A DNA stretch of 64,000 nucleotides from Melastoma dodecandrum (Eukaryota; Streptophyta; Magnoliopsida; Myrtales; Melastomataceae): assembly GCA_029817715.1 (NCBI GenBank), contig JARUPY010000371.1, forward strand, positions 1 through 64,000. The letters run 5' to 3'. Positions 28,541-37,219 of the stretch are shown here, one piece after another. How positions within the stretch are numbered: the stretch's first letter is position 1; every line of letters starts with the position of its first letter. Under the pieces are notes generated by a model. That model was not told the origin of the DNA. It searched no databases and worked only from the letters and a program-made list of their open reading frames with translations. Position numbers and translations under genes: made by a program.

Positions 28541-29554
28541 ATGATCGAAGAAAACACCGTGCTGTTGTTCAGCACCTATGGCGAAGACGGGCCTCATCTC
28601 ATCAACACGGATGATACCGCAAAAAGAATACATAAAATACCGATTCATTCACTGATGTACGACCGACTAGACAGCCTAGTCGATAAAGTCGTCGATCGTT
28701 ACCCTTGGGTCGAACTGCTTCTCGATACAGCTACCTTTCGAACGGGGCATACACAGGACGGTCGCGTAACTGTCACATACGCCATTCCGTTCAGCGGAGA
28801 CTCGGACGCGTTCTTGGTCATGACGCCGACGCTACCCGGCGACGACCGAATGCATTGTACCTTCCTCGGCCACTCCTCCGAGCCGAACCCGCAGAAGCGG
28901 ATCGAATTCACCTTCGTCTGCGAGCCAGATGCGCTCGACATCGAGGCCATCAAAGCTCGCTGCACTGCGATCGTGGAAGAGCTTTGCGAGCGGCTGAAGT
29001 TCGTGTCCGATCTCGTCGACAAGAACTACAAGGCGTCGCGTGTTGCAGCCATCAAGGTGATCGAGACAAAGCAGGATGCGCAGATCGCACTCGACAAGCT
29101 GATGAAAGGCCTGATCACGTTCAAGGTGCGATCGCCTGTCGACATCCTTGATTCGCAGGGGGACGAGATTGTCGACCTCGTTGAACGGATTCGCGCCGTC
29201 GATCCGGTCGTCGACACGGGCGTCGAGCCGAAGAAGATCGACGTGAGCAACCTCGACGAGGACATTCAGGACATGATCGTGCTCGCCGAGAAAGTGGCTG
29301 ATGCCAAACCAAAGCCGAGCGCTGAGCAGACGGCCAAATGGGAGCGTCTGAAGAAGGTTGCCGACGAGTTCATCGAGAAGGTCCGCTTGGAGAGCCGCAA
29401 GCGGGAATGCTTCGAAGAGATCGTAGAGCTTCTGAGCACCGGAGACGACACCCCGCCCGTCACTCCTGACGAAGCTCGCCATTTGGCGGCGCGCATTCTC
29501 AAAGCGGCGTCATGGGAGGGCGTTCCCGAAGCTCTCCGCCCGGACTGGCTCTAA
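28541..29554 (+). CDS. Unknown protein, 337 aa
   Basis: ATG 28541 (MIEENTVLLFSTYGEDGPHL) is chosen for its RBS AAAGG. ATG 28526 and GTG 28520 are in frame upstream but lie in or next to the second hairpin. The N-terminal half is alpha/beta. Residues about 140-300 form long charged helices. No family recognised. Confidence 0.75.
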   Translation: MIEENTVLLFSTYGEDGPHLINTDDTAKRIHKIPIHSLMYDRLDSLVDKVVDRYPWVELLLDTATFRTGHTQDGRVTVTYAIPFSGDSDAFLVMTPTLPGDDRMHCTFLGHSSEPNPQKRIEFTFVCEPDALDIEAIKARCTAIVEELCERLKFVSDLVDKNYKASRVAAIKVIETKQDAQIALDKLMKGLITFKVRSPVDILDSQGDEIVDLVERIRAVDPVVDTGVEPKKIDVSNLDEDIQDMIVLAEKVADAKPKPSAEQTAKWERLKKVADEFIEKVRLESRKRECFEEIVELLSTGDDTPPVTPDEARHLAARILKAASWEGVPEALRPDWL

Positions 29555-29557
29555 GCC

Positions 29558-29878
29558 TTATCGAGACAACCTGATTGGCCGCTCTTGCGGCCAATCTTGC
29601 TTCCTGGCCTCCCTGGCAGCGTCGTATCGCTTCATGGCCGTGATCGCGAGCGCTTTCATCGTCACGTGCCACTCGTCCTCAGTGACGCCGACCTCACGAA
29701 GCCATGTCTTCAGCTTGCTGGGCTCGTTGTCGATCAGCGCGATGATGTCAGGCGGGACCCTTGTGGTCGTCTTCTCGCTGCGCCTGATCGCGCCAAATCG
29801 ATCGAGGATTCGCTCGGGGTTATTCGGATCGTCGCGCCAGTCATTCTGTTCCTGGCGGATGTCTTGGACGTCTCTCAT
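29558..29878 (-). CDS. Unknown protein, 106 aa
   Basis: Starts MRDVQDIRQEQNDWRDDPNN. Charged and helical, with a basic end. A perfect hairpin GATTGGCCGC/GCGGCCAATC (about 29571-29594) lies in the shared 3' ends of this gene and 28541-29554. It may act as a convergent terminator although no T-run follows. Coupled to 29875-30228 by ATGA. Confidence 0.7.
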   Translation of the reverse strand: MRDVQDIRQEQNDWRDDPNNPERILDRFGAIRRSEKTTTRVPPDIIALIDNEPSKLKTWLREVGVTEDEWHVTMKALAITAMKRYDAAREARKQDWPQERPIRLSR

Positions 29879-30228
29879 GCTCTCATGCCTATAGCCCCAG
29901 GGAACACGGGGTCTGGATCGTCATCGTCGTTGCTAGGGCTTGGTGGTGGCGGTGTCGGCGTGTAGCCGGGGACGGACCACATGAGCAGCCCGTCCGTATC
30001 CCTCTTCATTGCCAACTTCCCGGCAGTCGCCATCCGCTTCAAGAGCTTCGTCGCCGCGCGGCGATCGGCTATCCCGAAACGGATCGCCACTTCGTTGGTG
30101 GAAGCTGCGTTGCCTTGCCCCTTGATGAAGTCGACGACCATCGGCTCAAGGTGATCGCGCTGCCAAGCGGCGATCTCCTCTTCGGTCTTGCCTTCGATCC
30201 CGCATCCGGGCAGGGCGACAACGGTCAT
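29875..30228 (-). CDS. Winged-helix-like DNA-binding protein, 117 aa
   Basis: Residues 30-80 (MVVDFIKGQGNAASTNEVAI, then RRAATKLLKRMATAGKLAMK) have the pattern of a winged helix that senses a start helix and a recognition helix. The C-terminus is Pro- then Asp-rich. Possible transcription regulator. Confidence 0.6.
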   Translation of the reverse strand: MTVVALPGCGIEGKTEEEIAAWQRDHLEPMVVDFIKGQGNAASTNEVAIRFGIADRRAATKLLKRMATAGKLAMKRDTDGLLMWSVPGYTPTPPPPSPSNDDDDPDPVFPGAIGMRA

Positions 30229-30232
30229 AGGA

Positions 30233-30760
30233 TTACGTCACCGGATTGAGGATGTCCGGTCGCCAAGCCGAATAGCTGGCATCGGGGTAGGCTCTGGTAA
30301 TCCTATGCTCCAGATCGCACCAGCCGGGATATCGACTGACGTCGATGGTGAGGGCCTTCGCCCTGGCTATCGGAAGAGCCTCCTCAGCGGTCAACCAACG
30401 ATAGCCGCGCCAAACAAGGCCGCCGATAGTACAGAGGGTGACCGGCGTGCCGTCGCGCGGGGCCTTCGACATATCCGTGCACCAGCCGTGCTCGTCGAAG
30501 ACGATGCCGGTCTCGCGTTGCTTCTTGAGAGCAACGATCCCCTCGATCGTCTTGGCCGCCTTCAGCTCTTCGAGCGTAAGCGTTCCGACAAAGCCCATCA
30601 GCTCGACGATTGGCTCGAACGCCGAGAGACCGGGGGTGAAGGATATGCTCTCGAAGCCCTCCTTGCTGCCCGTGACGGTAAGATCGTCCCTGCGCTCTTC
30701 GTCGGCTCGCAGCGTGCTCGCAAACAGGAGACCGGGGTTGGTGTCATCCAGGCCGCGCAT
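30233..30760 (-). CDS. DUF551-like protein, 175 aa
   Basis: Start ATG 30760 overlaps the upstream stop (TAATG). Carries the motif MSKAPRDGTPVTL followed about 45 residues later by W..D..P (YSAWRPDILNP), typical of the DUF551 family common in phages, function unknown. Paralogue of the adjacent 30760-31353 and of 35097-35540. Confidence 0.72.
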   Translation of the reverse strand: MRGLDDTNPGLLFASTLRADEERRDDLTVTGSKEGFESISFTPGLSAFEPIVELMGFVGTLTLEELKAAKTIEGIVALKKQRETGIVFDEHGWCTDMSKAPRDGTPVTLCTIGGLVWRGYRWLTAEEALPIARAKALTIDVSRYPGWCDLEHRITRAYPDASYSAWRPDILNPVT

Positions 30761-31353
30761 TACTTCGTCTCCTCGGTGTTTATCGGATTGGAAGGCGAAG
30801 GCCGCCAAGCCGAGAACAAACGTGCTGGGAACGGACCGCTGGTGCCACGAAAGCAGATGATGTCTCGGCCATAACAGAACCCTTCGGTCGGATCGTGTTG
30901 AGGGACGCTACCTTCGAGCATCTTGATATGGAAATCGGCCATGTACCGTTCTCTGTTGCGCCAGAGATAGTAGGAGAGGGTCGATCCAATGCCACGGCCC
31001 TTGTCGAAGTAGAACAGGTCGACGAGGGTGCCGTCGCGCGGTGCCTTCGACATGTCGTGACACCAGCCATTGACGTCGTAGACAGGCGAACCTTCGCGCT
31101 CGCGCAGCTTGCTCTGTACGAACCCGAGCATCCCTTCCATGCTCATCGGCATGTCGTCGATCTCGGCTGGCGTGAACGTCTCCAGGACCTTGTGGAGCTG
31201 CTTCAGGAACGATCCTGCGCGCCCAGGCAGCTCCTTCAGTATGAAGTGGCGTTCCAAGATGGCCAGAGGCTCCTTGGAAGCGGTGGCGTCAGCCGCAGAG
31301 GACCGCGAAAGTGTGAGTCCAGAGTTCGATTGGTCGTCGTTCAAGCTGCGCAT
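30760..31353 (-). CDS. DUF551-like protein, 197 aa
   Basis: Starts MRSLNDDQSNSGLTLS. MSKAPRDGTLVDLFYFD and FSAWRPSPSNP are the DUF551 hallmarks. ATGA overlap with the upstream zinc-type gene and TAATG overlap with the downstream paralogue. Confidence 0.72.
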   Translation of the reverse strand: MRSLNDDQSNSGLTLSRSSAADATASKEPLAILERHFILKELPGRAGSFLKQLHKVLETFTPAEIDDMPMSMEGMLGFVQSKLREREGSPVYDVNGWCHDMSKAPRDGTLVDLFYFDKGRGIGSTLSYYLWRNRERYMADFHIKMLEGSVPQHDPTEGFCYGRDIICFRGTSGPFPARLFSAWRPSPSNPINTEETK

Positions 31354-31580
31354 CAAGCCGCGTCCTCTTCTTCTTCCTCAAACCTGACCTTGGGTCGAAA
31401 CCAAAGCCCTGATGGACCACACTTCCAGAATGCCTTCCTGACGTCTTCGGCGGGTCCGTAGAACGGCGTCACCTTGTCGTACGAGAACCGATGACAGCAC
31501 GTATCTTGCTCAACGGTTTCAGTTTGGAGTGCAACTACAATCTGGGTGCAGTACTTGCAGTCCGAGCATCGCGGGCTCAC
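31353..31580 (-). CDS. Cys-rich small protein, 75 aa
   Basis: Start GTG 31580, overlapping the upstream stop (GTGA). CSDCKYC at the start, CCHR in the middle and KCGPSGLWFRPK near the end resemble a phage zinc-ribbon-like family that also occurs at 40954-41202 (CTDCKHF ... KCGPEGKWFEQR). Confidence 0.68.
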   Translation of the reverse strand: MSPRCSDCKYCTQIVVALQTETVEQDTCCHRFSYDKVTPFYGPAEDVRKAFWKCGPSGLWFRPKVRFEEEEEDAA

Positions 31581-31813
31581 GCGGCCAAGAGGTGAATTTC
31601 TCGTGTGTCGACCACTCCTTCAAACGAGCGCTCCTGCGTGTCTCCGAAGATTTTGCGCATCTGGTCGAGATAGTAGCTTGCGGGAAGATACGTATAGCGT
31701 TGCCTCGTCGGGACCACGATCGAGCGAACCGGCATGAGCAAGCCGGGCGTCAGGATCACCGCAGGCGCAGCGCCGAGGAGACTGAAAACGATCTTGCGAC
31801 GCGTCTGATCCAT
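31577..31813 (-). CDS. Tat-signal exported protein, 78 aa
   Basis: Begins MDQTRRKIVFSLLGAAP: twin arginine at 5-6, hydrophobic core to about residue 27, then a short mature part (RQRYTYLPASYYLDQMRKIF). Start ATG 31813 with RBS GGCAAGG. First of nine Tat-type leaders between 31 and 57 kb. The mature domain is weakly like the 35548-35868 product. Function unknown. Confidence 0.65.
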   Translation of the reverse strand: MDQTRRKIVFSLLGAAPAVILTPGLLMPVRSIVVPTRQRYTYLPASYYLDQMRKIFGDTQERSFEGVVDTREIHLLAA

Positions 31814-31961
31814 ACCTTGCCCCTGGATGATGGTATCGCTCGGAACCAACAATCCCGTTAGCACCCTTTCGTTCGCCTGTGAACTGAAACTCGTCGAAAA
31901 TCCTTTACACTGACGAACCCTCCGCCTAGCCTCCGGCTCCTCTGAGCATCGGAGATGAGGA

Positions 31962-32891
31962 ATGTCCAACTTCAATCTCGCATTGGTAGAACAGGCAAGC
32001 GAAGGCGCCCTCCAAGCCAACACGCGAAAAGTCAAACGGCAAGTCGCCGGGTTCGAAGTAGAAGATGAAGTCAAGTACGTCGAAGATCATCGCATCTGTA
32101 AATTCCGCGACGATCGCGATGCAGTCTGGAAAAGGCTGAATGCCGTCGACATCGAGCCACTCGCTGTCCTGCCAACCGCATGGTGGACCGAGATCATCGA
32201 ACGCACCGGCCTCTTGGACATCGAGCCCTCAAACGGGTTCATCAACGTCAATGTCATGCCGCACCGCAACAATGCGCTGTCGGCCCGCTACGGCGTGCTG
32301 GCTTGGGTGTTGACCAGCATGATCATCTTCGGTGCGGTCCTGCTCGCCGATTTCACGATCTTCGCGACCACTGAATTCAGGATCGTCAACCCGCTTCCTA
32401 CATTGCTCGCCACGTCTGGACTCCTGGCCTTTATGGTCCTGCTTCCGAAGAAGCCTTATGCGTTCGTCCGATCCCTCGTTTACGTACTTTGCCAAGGCGG
32501 CAACCGGGCGCTGATGAAGTCGATGATCATCCCTCATCGCGATAATGACTACTATGCGGGACGACAGTCGGTGCACATCACCCTGCCCAAGCCGCCGCAA
32601 GGTGTCGTCGACATCCTGCTCAAAGCGGACAGGGCCAAGCTCAACATGTGTGTCGCGGCCGTCCCGGAGGCCGTCCTATTCTCCGTCTCGCCGCGCCGGA
32701 TGATCCAGGAGAACCTGGAGCACGCGCGGGCTCAGACGTGGAAGCGTCGCCGTATAGCATTCGCTAATGCTATGGCCGATCCCATCGTCTACGTTCAGCA
32801 CGGCTCGGCGATAGCGATCATCGCGCAGTTCGGCGACTTCCCGATCGAGCGGAGGGTCGTCGAGTCAGTCGTGCAGAACACGCCTCTCTGA
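31962..32891 (+). CDS. Two-pass membrane protein, 309 aa
   Basis: RBS GGAGATGAGGA before ATG 31962. A soluble N-terminal region of 105 residues, two membrane helices (about 107-130 and 136-153), then a cytoplasmic domain of about 150 residues ending QNTPL. No family recognised. Possible envelope effector. Confidence 0.72.
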   Translation: MSNFNLALVEQASEGALQANTRKVKRQVAGFEVEDEVKYVEDHRICKFRDDRDAVWKRLNAVDIEPLAVLPTAWWTEIIERTGLLDIEPSNGFINVNVMPHRNNALSARYGVLAWVLTSMIIFGAVLLADFTIFATTEFRIVNPLPTLLATSGLLAFMVLLPKKPYAFVRSLVYVLCQGGNRALMKSMIIPHRDNDYYAGRQSVHITLPKPPQGVVDILLKADRAKLNMCVAAVPEAVLFSVSPRRMIQENLEHARAQTWKRRRIAFANAMADPIVYVQHGSAIAIIAQFGDFPIERRVVESVVQNTPL

Positions 32892-32901
32892 GAAGAGCAA
32901 A

Positions 32902-32924
32902 GGGCGGAGACGAAATCTCCGCCC
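32902..32924. terminator. Bidirectional hairpin between convergent genes
   Basis: GGGCGGAGA/TCTCCGCCC with loop CGAAA. It lies between the stops of 31962-32891 (+) and 32928-34148 (-). The T-tract is weak on both sides. Confidence 0.65.
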
Positions 32925-32927
32925 TAC

Positions 32928-34148
32928 TTACCAGCGCTTTCGCGGCTTGATCGTGAAGTCAGTCACCTGCTTCAGGTTCGTTTCGGTAGGTAAGGGGTCG
33001 AAGCCATATTGCTTCTTGAACGCTTGGCGGCTCATCGGCCAGTGGTTCATATCGGAGCCATCGTCTCCGTGCCGGAACACGATGGAGCCACCATTGCCGG
33101 AGCTGTTCCAGGAGAAGAATGCGCTGACCGGTGCGCCATCCATTTTGTAGAAAGCTTCCTTGTCATCATGATTCAGAAGCTTCACGCAAAGCGGGTTCAC
33201 CTCGGCGATGAAGTAATCCACATCTGAGATGATGAAGTTCTCTTTGGTCCAGCGGAAGCTGTCCGGGAAGCGGACGATGAATTCGCGCTCGTTGCGTCCA
33301 GAGAAGGGATCAGGGCCGCCGACACGTTTCGGATCATGAAGCTCTGACGTGACGATCTCGACCTTCGAGGGGTCGATCGCGAGAATGAAGCCCTGCTGAT
33401 TGGCGAAGCGCTCGGCGATCGGCTTCGAGGAGCTGAACGAGAGAATGCGTCCGTCGCTGATGTCGTTGAGACCGTGCTTGATGATGAACGCGATCAGCGT
33501 GTCGATCGCCTCCTTGCGCCGCATCTGGTAGGTCGTGTCGCGCTTGAAGATGATCGAGACGAGGTCTGCGAGATCGGCATGATTGTAGAGATCATGCGCG
33601 CGCACACCGCGATAGATCAGCTTCGGCAGCTTCAGCTTCTGAGCAGCGTTGAAGCGACGGTAGGCGTAGACGATCCTCAGCAGATCATTGAGCGCGGCGG
33701 CATCAAATGTGGTGAGCGCCCATTCGCCTGACACGACGATGAACGGCTTCACATTGCGGTCGGCGTCTTTCGCGCTGCGATTATAGAAGTCGTCATTACG
33801 AATGCGCTTGGTCGGAAGGTTGAACTGCCTTTGCGCGATCAGCAGGAACCGTGTCTGCCACTTGAGATCGGCGAATATCTGCGCGCCCGCTTGGGGAAGC
33901 CCGTCTTCATGCGTGCCGCCATGGAGAAGGCTTGTCGACGTAGAATCCCTCCACGAGAAGATCGACGACTCGACGACCTTCGCAAAGAGCTGAGGATCGA
34001 TGCCCAGGGCATTGCAGAACTCTTGCTCGGAAGAGGTTGTGGCGAGCGCCTCTTCGAGCTTCGCTCCAAACTGGCTCCAGTCGTCATAGTGCACAGCGCC
34101 CGGAAACGCCTGCATCGCTTTTTCCAATAGGTCTATCAGATCACGCAT
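32928..34148 (-). CDS. ADP-ribosyltransferase-like protein (R-S-ExE type)
   Basis: 406 aa. The C-terminal half carries the R-S-E signature of ADP-ribosyltransferases: LIYRG with R180, ILSFSSSKPIAERFA (residues 235-249), and GRNEREF with E287 and E289 (ExE, as in arginine-modifying enzymes such as T4 Alt/ModA). The N-terminus MRDLIDLLEKAMQ fits the capsid-targeting-like leaders. A leaderless late promoter (TAAATA 34158-34153, 4 nt to the ATG) means it is made with the virion. Inferred to be packaged and injected to modify host proteins. The target is unknown. Confidence 0.75.
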   Translation of the reverse strand: MRDLIDLLEKAMQAFPGAVHYDDWSQFGAKLEEALATTSSEQEFCNALGIDPQLFAKVVESSIFSWRDSTSTSLLHGGTHEDGLPQAGAQIFADLKWQTRFLLIAQRQFNLPTKRIRNDDFYNRSAKDADRNVKPFIVVSGEWALTTFDAAALNDLLRIVYAYRRFNAAQKLKLPKLIYRGVRAHDLYNHADLADLVSIIFKRDTTYQMRRKEAIDTLIAFIIKHGLNDISDGRILSFSSSKPIAERFANQQGFILAIDPSKVEIVTSELHDPKRVGGPDPFSGRNEREFIVRFPDSFRWTKENFIISDVDYFIAEVNPLCVKLLNHDDKEAFYKMDGAPVSAFFSWNSSGNGGSIVFRHGDDGSDMNHWPMSRQAFKKQYGFDPLPTETNLKQVTDFTIKPRKRW

Positions 34149-34152
34149 CCAT

Positions 34153-34158
34153 TATTTA
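34153..34158 (-). promoter_or_regulatory. Late promoter TAAATA, leaderless type
   Basis: Minus-strand TAAATA followed by ATGG and then the ATG of the ADP-ribosyltransferase-like gene (4-nt gap). Confidence 0.62.
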
Positions 34159-34163
34159 TTGTG

Positions 34164-34598
34164 CTATATCTGTGGCTCCAGATAGGGCGGCAGCATCAGC
34201 GCGTCGCGTGGCTGGCCTTTGAAAAAGCTATTCGCGTAGGTCATAGCCTGAATCTGGCAGTCGACGAGCAGATCGGTGGCTCGGCTTAAGTGCTCGCTCA
34301 GAAGCTTTGTCTGGAGCATCCATAGCGCCGTGCAATGCCCAGGGAACTGCTCGATCTCTTGACCAAAGTGTGAGCGGAAGACGTTGTCATGGACAATGAT
34401 GCGCACGTCGACATCGCGGTAGTCGGCGCGCAGTAGCGCCGAGCCGACGAGATACGCGCCAAACGAATCGAAAGCCTCGCCGATTGGCTCGGCCGCCTCC
34501 CGTAGCTTGTGAAGCTGGACGGGCGAGAGGAAGTTGAAGCGAGCTACCGAGACCTTCTCCAAGGGACGATGAGGGAAGCCTACAAGGGTGTCGGTCAT
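34164..34598 (-). CDS. Nucleotidyltransferase-fold protein, 144 aa
   Basis: Minimal nucleotidyltransferase pattern: YLVGSALLRADYRDVDVRII (GS then DxD, about residues 49-68) with a possible third acid in TDLLVDCQIQ. Such folds transfer nucleotides to tRNA, antibiotics or proteins. Here no substrate can be named. Another member lies at 56855-57514. Confidence 0.65.
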   Translation of the reverse strand: MTDTLVGFPHRPLEKVSVARFNFLSPVQLHKLREAAEPIGEAFDSFGAYLVGSALLRADYRDVDVRIIVHDNVFRSHFGQEIEQFPGHCTALWMLQTKLLSEHLSRATDLLVDCQIQAMTYANSFFKGQPRDALMLPPYLEPQI

Positions 34599-34607
34599 GG
34601 CCAGGGC

Positions 34608-35096
34608 CTACGTTGCTCGGATGGTCGTGACGCCGCTCAGCGGGGTGTTTCTGAGGGTTTCTCGGCAGTCGTAAATCGCGTCGCTGATCATGAAGCCCCA
34701 GCTCGTTCCAGGGGCGGCGCCGGGGCTATCGGCGATCGAGCATGAGAGGACCGCTGGCTTCGCATCATCGCGGTGACTCTCCAGCGTTTGCCGTAGGTCC
34801 TTCGCGCCGCTGTAATGGTTCACAGTCAGCCAAAGGCATGCCGCCGCCAGCACGTCGCAGAAGAGATGCTCCGATTCATCCGATCGCAGACCATCGACGA
34901 TGCGAAGGCGCAGGCCCATCTGCCTTGCCATATCGGTGCGGTCGGCTTCGGTGAGCTTGAGGCGCGTCTCGATGGCTCGACACTTATCGTCGATATCGTT
35001 CAGCGGAACCCATGCCATGCATGTCTTGTCGTCGAGCATGACGACGATCTGAAGCTCGCCTCGACGAGGAGGCCGGGGGAACATCTCTCCGTACAT
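34608..35096 (-). CDS. Unknown protein, 162 aa
   Basis: Starts MYGEMFPRPPRRGELQIVVM. The middle region is helical with Cys residues (LFCDVLAAACLWLTV). Directly abuts the stop of 35097-35540. No family recognised. Confidence 0.68.
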   Translation of the reverse strand: MYGEMFPRPPRRGELQIVVMLDDKTCMAWVPLNDIDDKCRAIETRLKLTEADRTDMARQMGLRLRIVDGLRSDESEHLFCDVLAAACLWLTVNHYSGAKDLRQTLESHRDDAKPAVLSCSIADSPGAAPGTSWGFMISDAIYDCRETLRNTPLSGVTTIRAT

Positions 35097-35540
35097 TTAC
35101 CGCAGCTCCGAGCTATTCCGCCGCTCGTCGGCCACGGCCGTGAGAGACTTGGCCGAGGGGAGAGGTCGCCAGCCTACAGGGTCGAACAAGACCGCCGTGT
35201 CACGCAAGAACCAGTGACGGCCCGCGCCCTTTCGCACGATGCAGACCCACTCGTCCGCATTGACAGCCAGAATTGCCGTGCCGTCCGTGGGCGCGGTATC
35301 CATCGGATACCAGCCAGTATCGTCGCCGCTCATCGGGGGCGCATGAAGATGCCGCCAGTGCGTCGGCTCGTTCTCGGTCCACTCGAACATCTCGCGCCAA
35401 TGCTCGTCGGGGAGCACGACGATAGTCTGTTCCCAAACACCATCTCGCTTTGGCTGCCCCGCGACAACGATCTTTGTCTTGAACGGCGCGGTCTCGATGC
35501 GATCCCAGCCAGCATCGTCAGGGGAGGGGATGTTCGCCAT
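35097..35540 (-). CDS. DUF551-like protein with two motif copies, 147 aa
   Basis: Starts MANIPSPDDAGWDRIETAPF. Two DUF551-type repeats: WDRIETAPFKTKIVV with THWRHLHAPP, and WYPMDTAPTDGTAILAV with VGWRPLPSA. Likely an internal duplication of the fold seen in 30233-31353. RBS GAAGGGC. Confidence 0.72.
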   Translation of the reverse strand: MANIPSPDDAGWDRIETAPFKTKIVVAGQPKRDGVWEQTIVVLPDEHWREMFEWTENEPTHWRHLHAPPMSGDDTGWYPMDTAPTDGTAILAVNADEWVCIVRKGAGRHWFLRDTAVLFDPVGWRPLPSAKSLTAVADERRNSSELR

Positions 35541-35547
35541 GGGCCCT

Positions 35548-35868
35548 TCAGCCGAAATAGTGCTTCGACATCGCGGCCAGCCAATCGGCATCGGCAGCGA
35601 AGAGATTGATTGCCCCTTCCACCTCGTACCTGACATCGATTCTTGGGTCCATCATGTACATCCCCCGGAAGAAATCCTCCGGGGGACGAGCCAGATCGGC
35701 CGACAGGCTATAGTAGCTTCTACTACACTCAAACCCATCCAACTGCGTATAGTAAAGCCGATGGATGTAGATCGCCTTCTCGGTAGGCGGCGCTGCCGGA
35801 AGAGGGATGCCGATTGCAAGGAGCGCGGGGGCAACGAGCGCCCCGACCGTGAATTGGCGACGATCCAT
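35548..35868 (-). CDS. Tat-signal exported protein, 106 aa
   Basis: MDRRQFTVGALVAPALLAIG: Tat motif and hydrophobic core, then PLPAAP. Mature part KAIYIHRLYYTQLDGFECSR is a divergent relative of the YLHEL..CTHTDGV family (37828, 39154, 39725). RBS GAGGAGCC. Downstream of the operator promoter at 35911-35965. Confidence 0.75.
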   Translation of the reverse strand: MDRRQFTVGALVAPALLAIGIPLPAAPPTEKAIYIHRLYYTQLDGFECSRSYYSLSADLARPPEDFFRGMYMMDPRIDVRYEVEGAINLFAADADWLAAMSKHYFG

Positions 35869-35910
35869 CAAGAGGCTCCTCAGTCGGCCACGTGGCTATG
35901 GTATGGCTGA

Positions 35911-35965
35911 ACGAGTTGTCGTGCTATCCTCGCCAAAGTACAGGGTCAAGCGACGAATTCTCGTT
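35911..35965 (-). promoter_or_regulatory. Operator promoter with two palindromes
   Basis: Read on the minus strand: operator AACGAGAATTCGT (about 35965-35953), TTGACC (35949-35944), 17-nt spacer, TAGCAC (35926-35921), then operator ACGACAACTCGT (35922-35911). The same layout is repeated base for base in its hexamers at 38286-38340. Confidence 0.65.
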
Positions 35966-36359
35966 AGATCGCCGTTGCAGCCGAGCGCAGCCTTTGGGTG
36001 GGCCAGTCGATCGGCAGCCAGAAATCGACCGGGTCGAGACTCTGCGCGCTCAGACTGCTCGCGATTTCTCGCTGTAAGCTTTTGGGCATTCTGAAGTATA
36101 GATACCCATAGGTGTTGTCGAATTGGTCGTCTACCTTCCTAATGAACAGCTTGTGTTGACGTAGAGCGGCCAGCTCCTTTTGATAGATGTCTTCGTTGAC
36201 GACGCCGACGCGCGTGAAAACGCCGATCATCGCTTGGTCATCCTCGCGGCACGGAAAGGCGTCCCGAAATCGAGGGATCGATTTGGGATCGAGGTCCAGC
36301 ACCTGGAGCAGGCCTTGTGCACCAGGATGAGGTGCGAAAAGCATATTGTAGAGGGACAT
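35964..36359 (-). CDS. Unknown conserved phage-type protein, 131 aa
   Basis: Starts MSLYNMLFAPHPGAQGLLQV and contains RFRDAFPCREDDQAM. Short proteins with this YN.LF..HP / RFRDA pattern are familiar from phages, with no known function. C-terminal half alpha/beta (YGYLYFRMPKSLQREIA). Confidence 0.65.
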   Translation of the reverse strand: MSLYNMLFAPHPGAQGLLQVLDLDPKSIPRFRDAFPCREDDQAMIGVFTRVGVVNEDIYQKELAALRQHKLFIRKVDDQFDNTYGYLYFRMPKSLQREIASSLSAQSLDPVDFWLPIDWPTQRLRSAATAI

Positions 36360-36566
36360 TCACGCGCGCCTGGATGCGTAAGCTAATAAGCTGATGATTG
36401 CGGTCACCACGAAGATGCGCATCGCAAACACCAAGCATTCTCTCGGTGTCATGCGCCGCATGCTCGCCGTGGCGAACCCTTCGCGCGCACCATAGCCCAT
36501 CCGAGCCGCGAACGCGTAGGCTGCGGCAGAGAACGGGAATATGACATAAGGAAGCAGGGTGTGCAT
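36360..36566 (-). CDS. Small membrane protein, 68 aa
   Basis: Two predicted membrane helices (LLPYVIFPFSAAAYAFAA and VFAMRIFVVTAIISLLAYA). Lies in the minus-strand coupled gene run. Function unknown. Confidence 0.62.
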   Translation of the reverse strand: MHTLLPYVIFPFSAAAYAFAARMGYGAREGFATASMRRMTPRECLVFAMRIFVVTAIISLLAYASRRA

Positions 36567-36570
36567 CGGA

Positions 36571-36897
36571 TCAGCGCCGCATCAGAACCGCGTTCAGGTC
36601 GACGGTAAGGTCGCCTTTTTCGATGAGCGTCGTCACGACCGTCGACAGCCGAAGCATGAACTCCTCCGTCGACATGCCGGACATCTTCGCCAGCAAGATG
36701 ACCTCTGACACAGCCTGGGGCAGGGCAGAGTCGAATGATCTCTCGTCGATGGTGCGAAGGCCATCGTCGAACTCGACGATCTTCTTGCCCTTCACCGAGG
36801 CTGTGCTGAGCAATGCTCCACCGCGCTCGCGGAACTTCACCGACGAGCCGTCTGGAGAGATGACGATCTCGGATGTGAGGGTGTGCGCGATGCTCAT
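36571..36897 (-). CDS. Unknown protein, 108 aa
   Basis: Starts MSIAHTLTSEIVISPDGSSV. An N-terminal beta region and a helical C-terminus (EFMLRLSTVVTTLIEKGD). The start overlaps the stop of 36894-37160 by ATGA. Its first residues resemble the micro-ORF at 37157-37219. Confidence 0.68.
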   Translation of the reverse strand: MSIAHTLTSEIVISPDGSSVKFRERGGALLSTASVKGKKIVEFDDGLRTIDERSFDSALPQAVSEVILLAKMSGMSTEEFMLRLSTVVTTLIEKGDLTVDLNAVLMRR

Positions 36898-37160
36898 GAA
36901 TGCGCCACCGGCTTGAAGCTAATCGTCTCGCCTTTCTTATAAGCGACTTCGAGTGGTTCGGCAGCGCGCAGAAGAGCTGAGACGGATTCATCGTCAAATA
37001 TCCGACGATTACCTTGATCGTCGGCGACAACGATCTTGCCCTCCGCGAAGTTGAAGGAGACGAAAGACAGAGATGTCAGCTCCAGGCCGTGTATACGAGT
37101 GAAGATGTAGTATTCCTCGGCGATCTCGTCAAGGAGCCGTCTCTTTTCTGCATCGGTCAT
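36894..37160 (-). CDS. Unknown protein, 88 aa
   Basis: Starts MTDAEKRRLLDEIAEEYYIF, then LSFVSFNFAEGKIVVADD. Coupled by ATGA on both sides. No family recognised. Confidence 0.66.
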   Translation of the reverse strand: MTDAEKRRLLDEIAEEYYIFTRIHGLELTSLSFVSFNFAEGKIVVADDQGNRRIFDDESVSALLRAAEPLEVAYKKGETISFKPVAHS

Positions 37161-37219
37161 GTCGACAACCCTTTCTGCGCCGCGACGATATCGGACGTGC
37201 GAGTGTAGGCGCTGCTCAT
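37157..37219 (-). CDS. Nested micro-ORF, 20 aa
   Basis: MSSAYTRTSDIVAAQKGLST. Its ATG overlaps the upstream stop (ATGA, 37219-37216) and its TGA overlaps the downstream ATG (ATGA, 37160-37157), so translation would be coupled at both ends. It resembles the N-terminus of the 36571-36897 product (MSIAHTLTSEIV), suggesting a truncated duplicate. Confidence 0.5.
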   Translation of the reverse strand: MSSAYTRTSDIVAAQKGLST

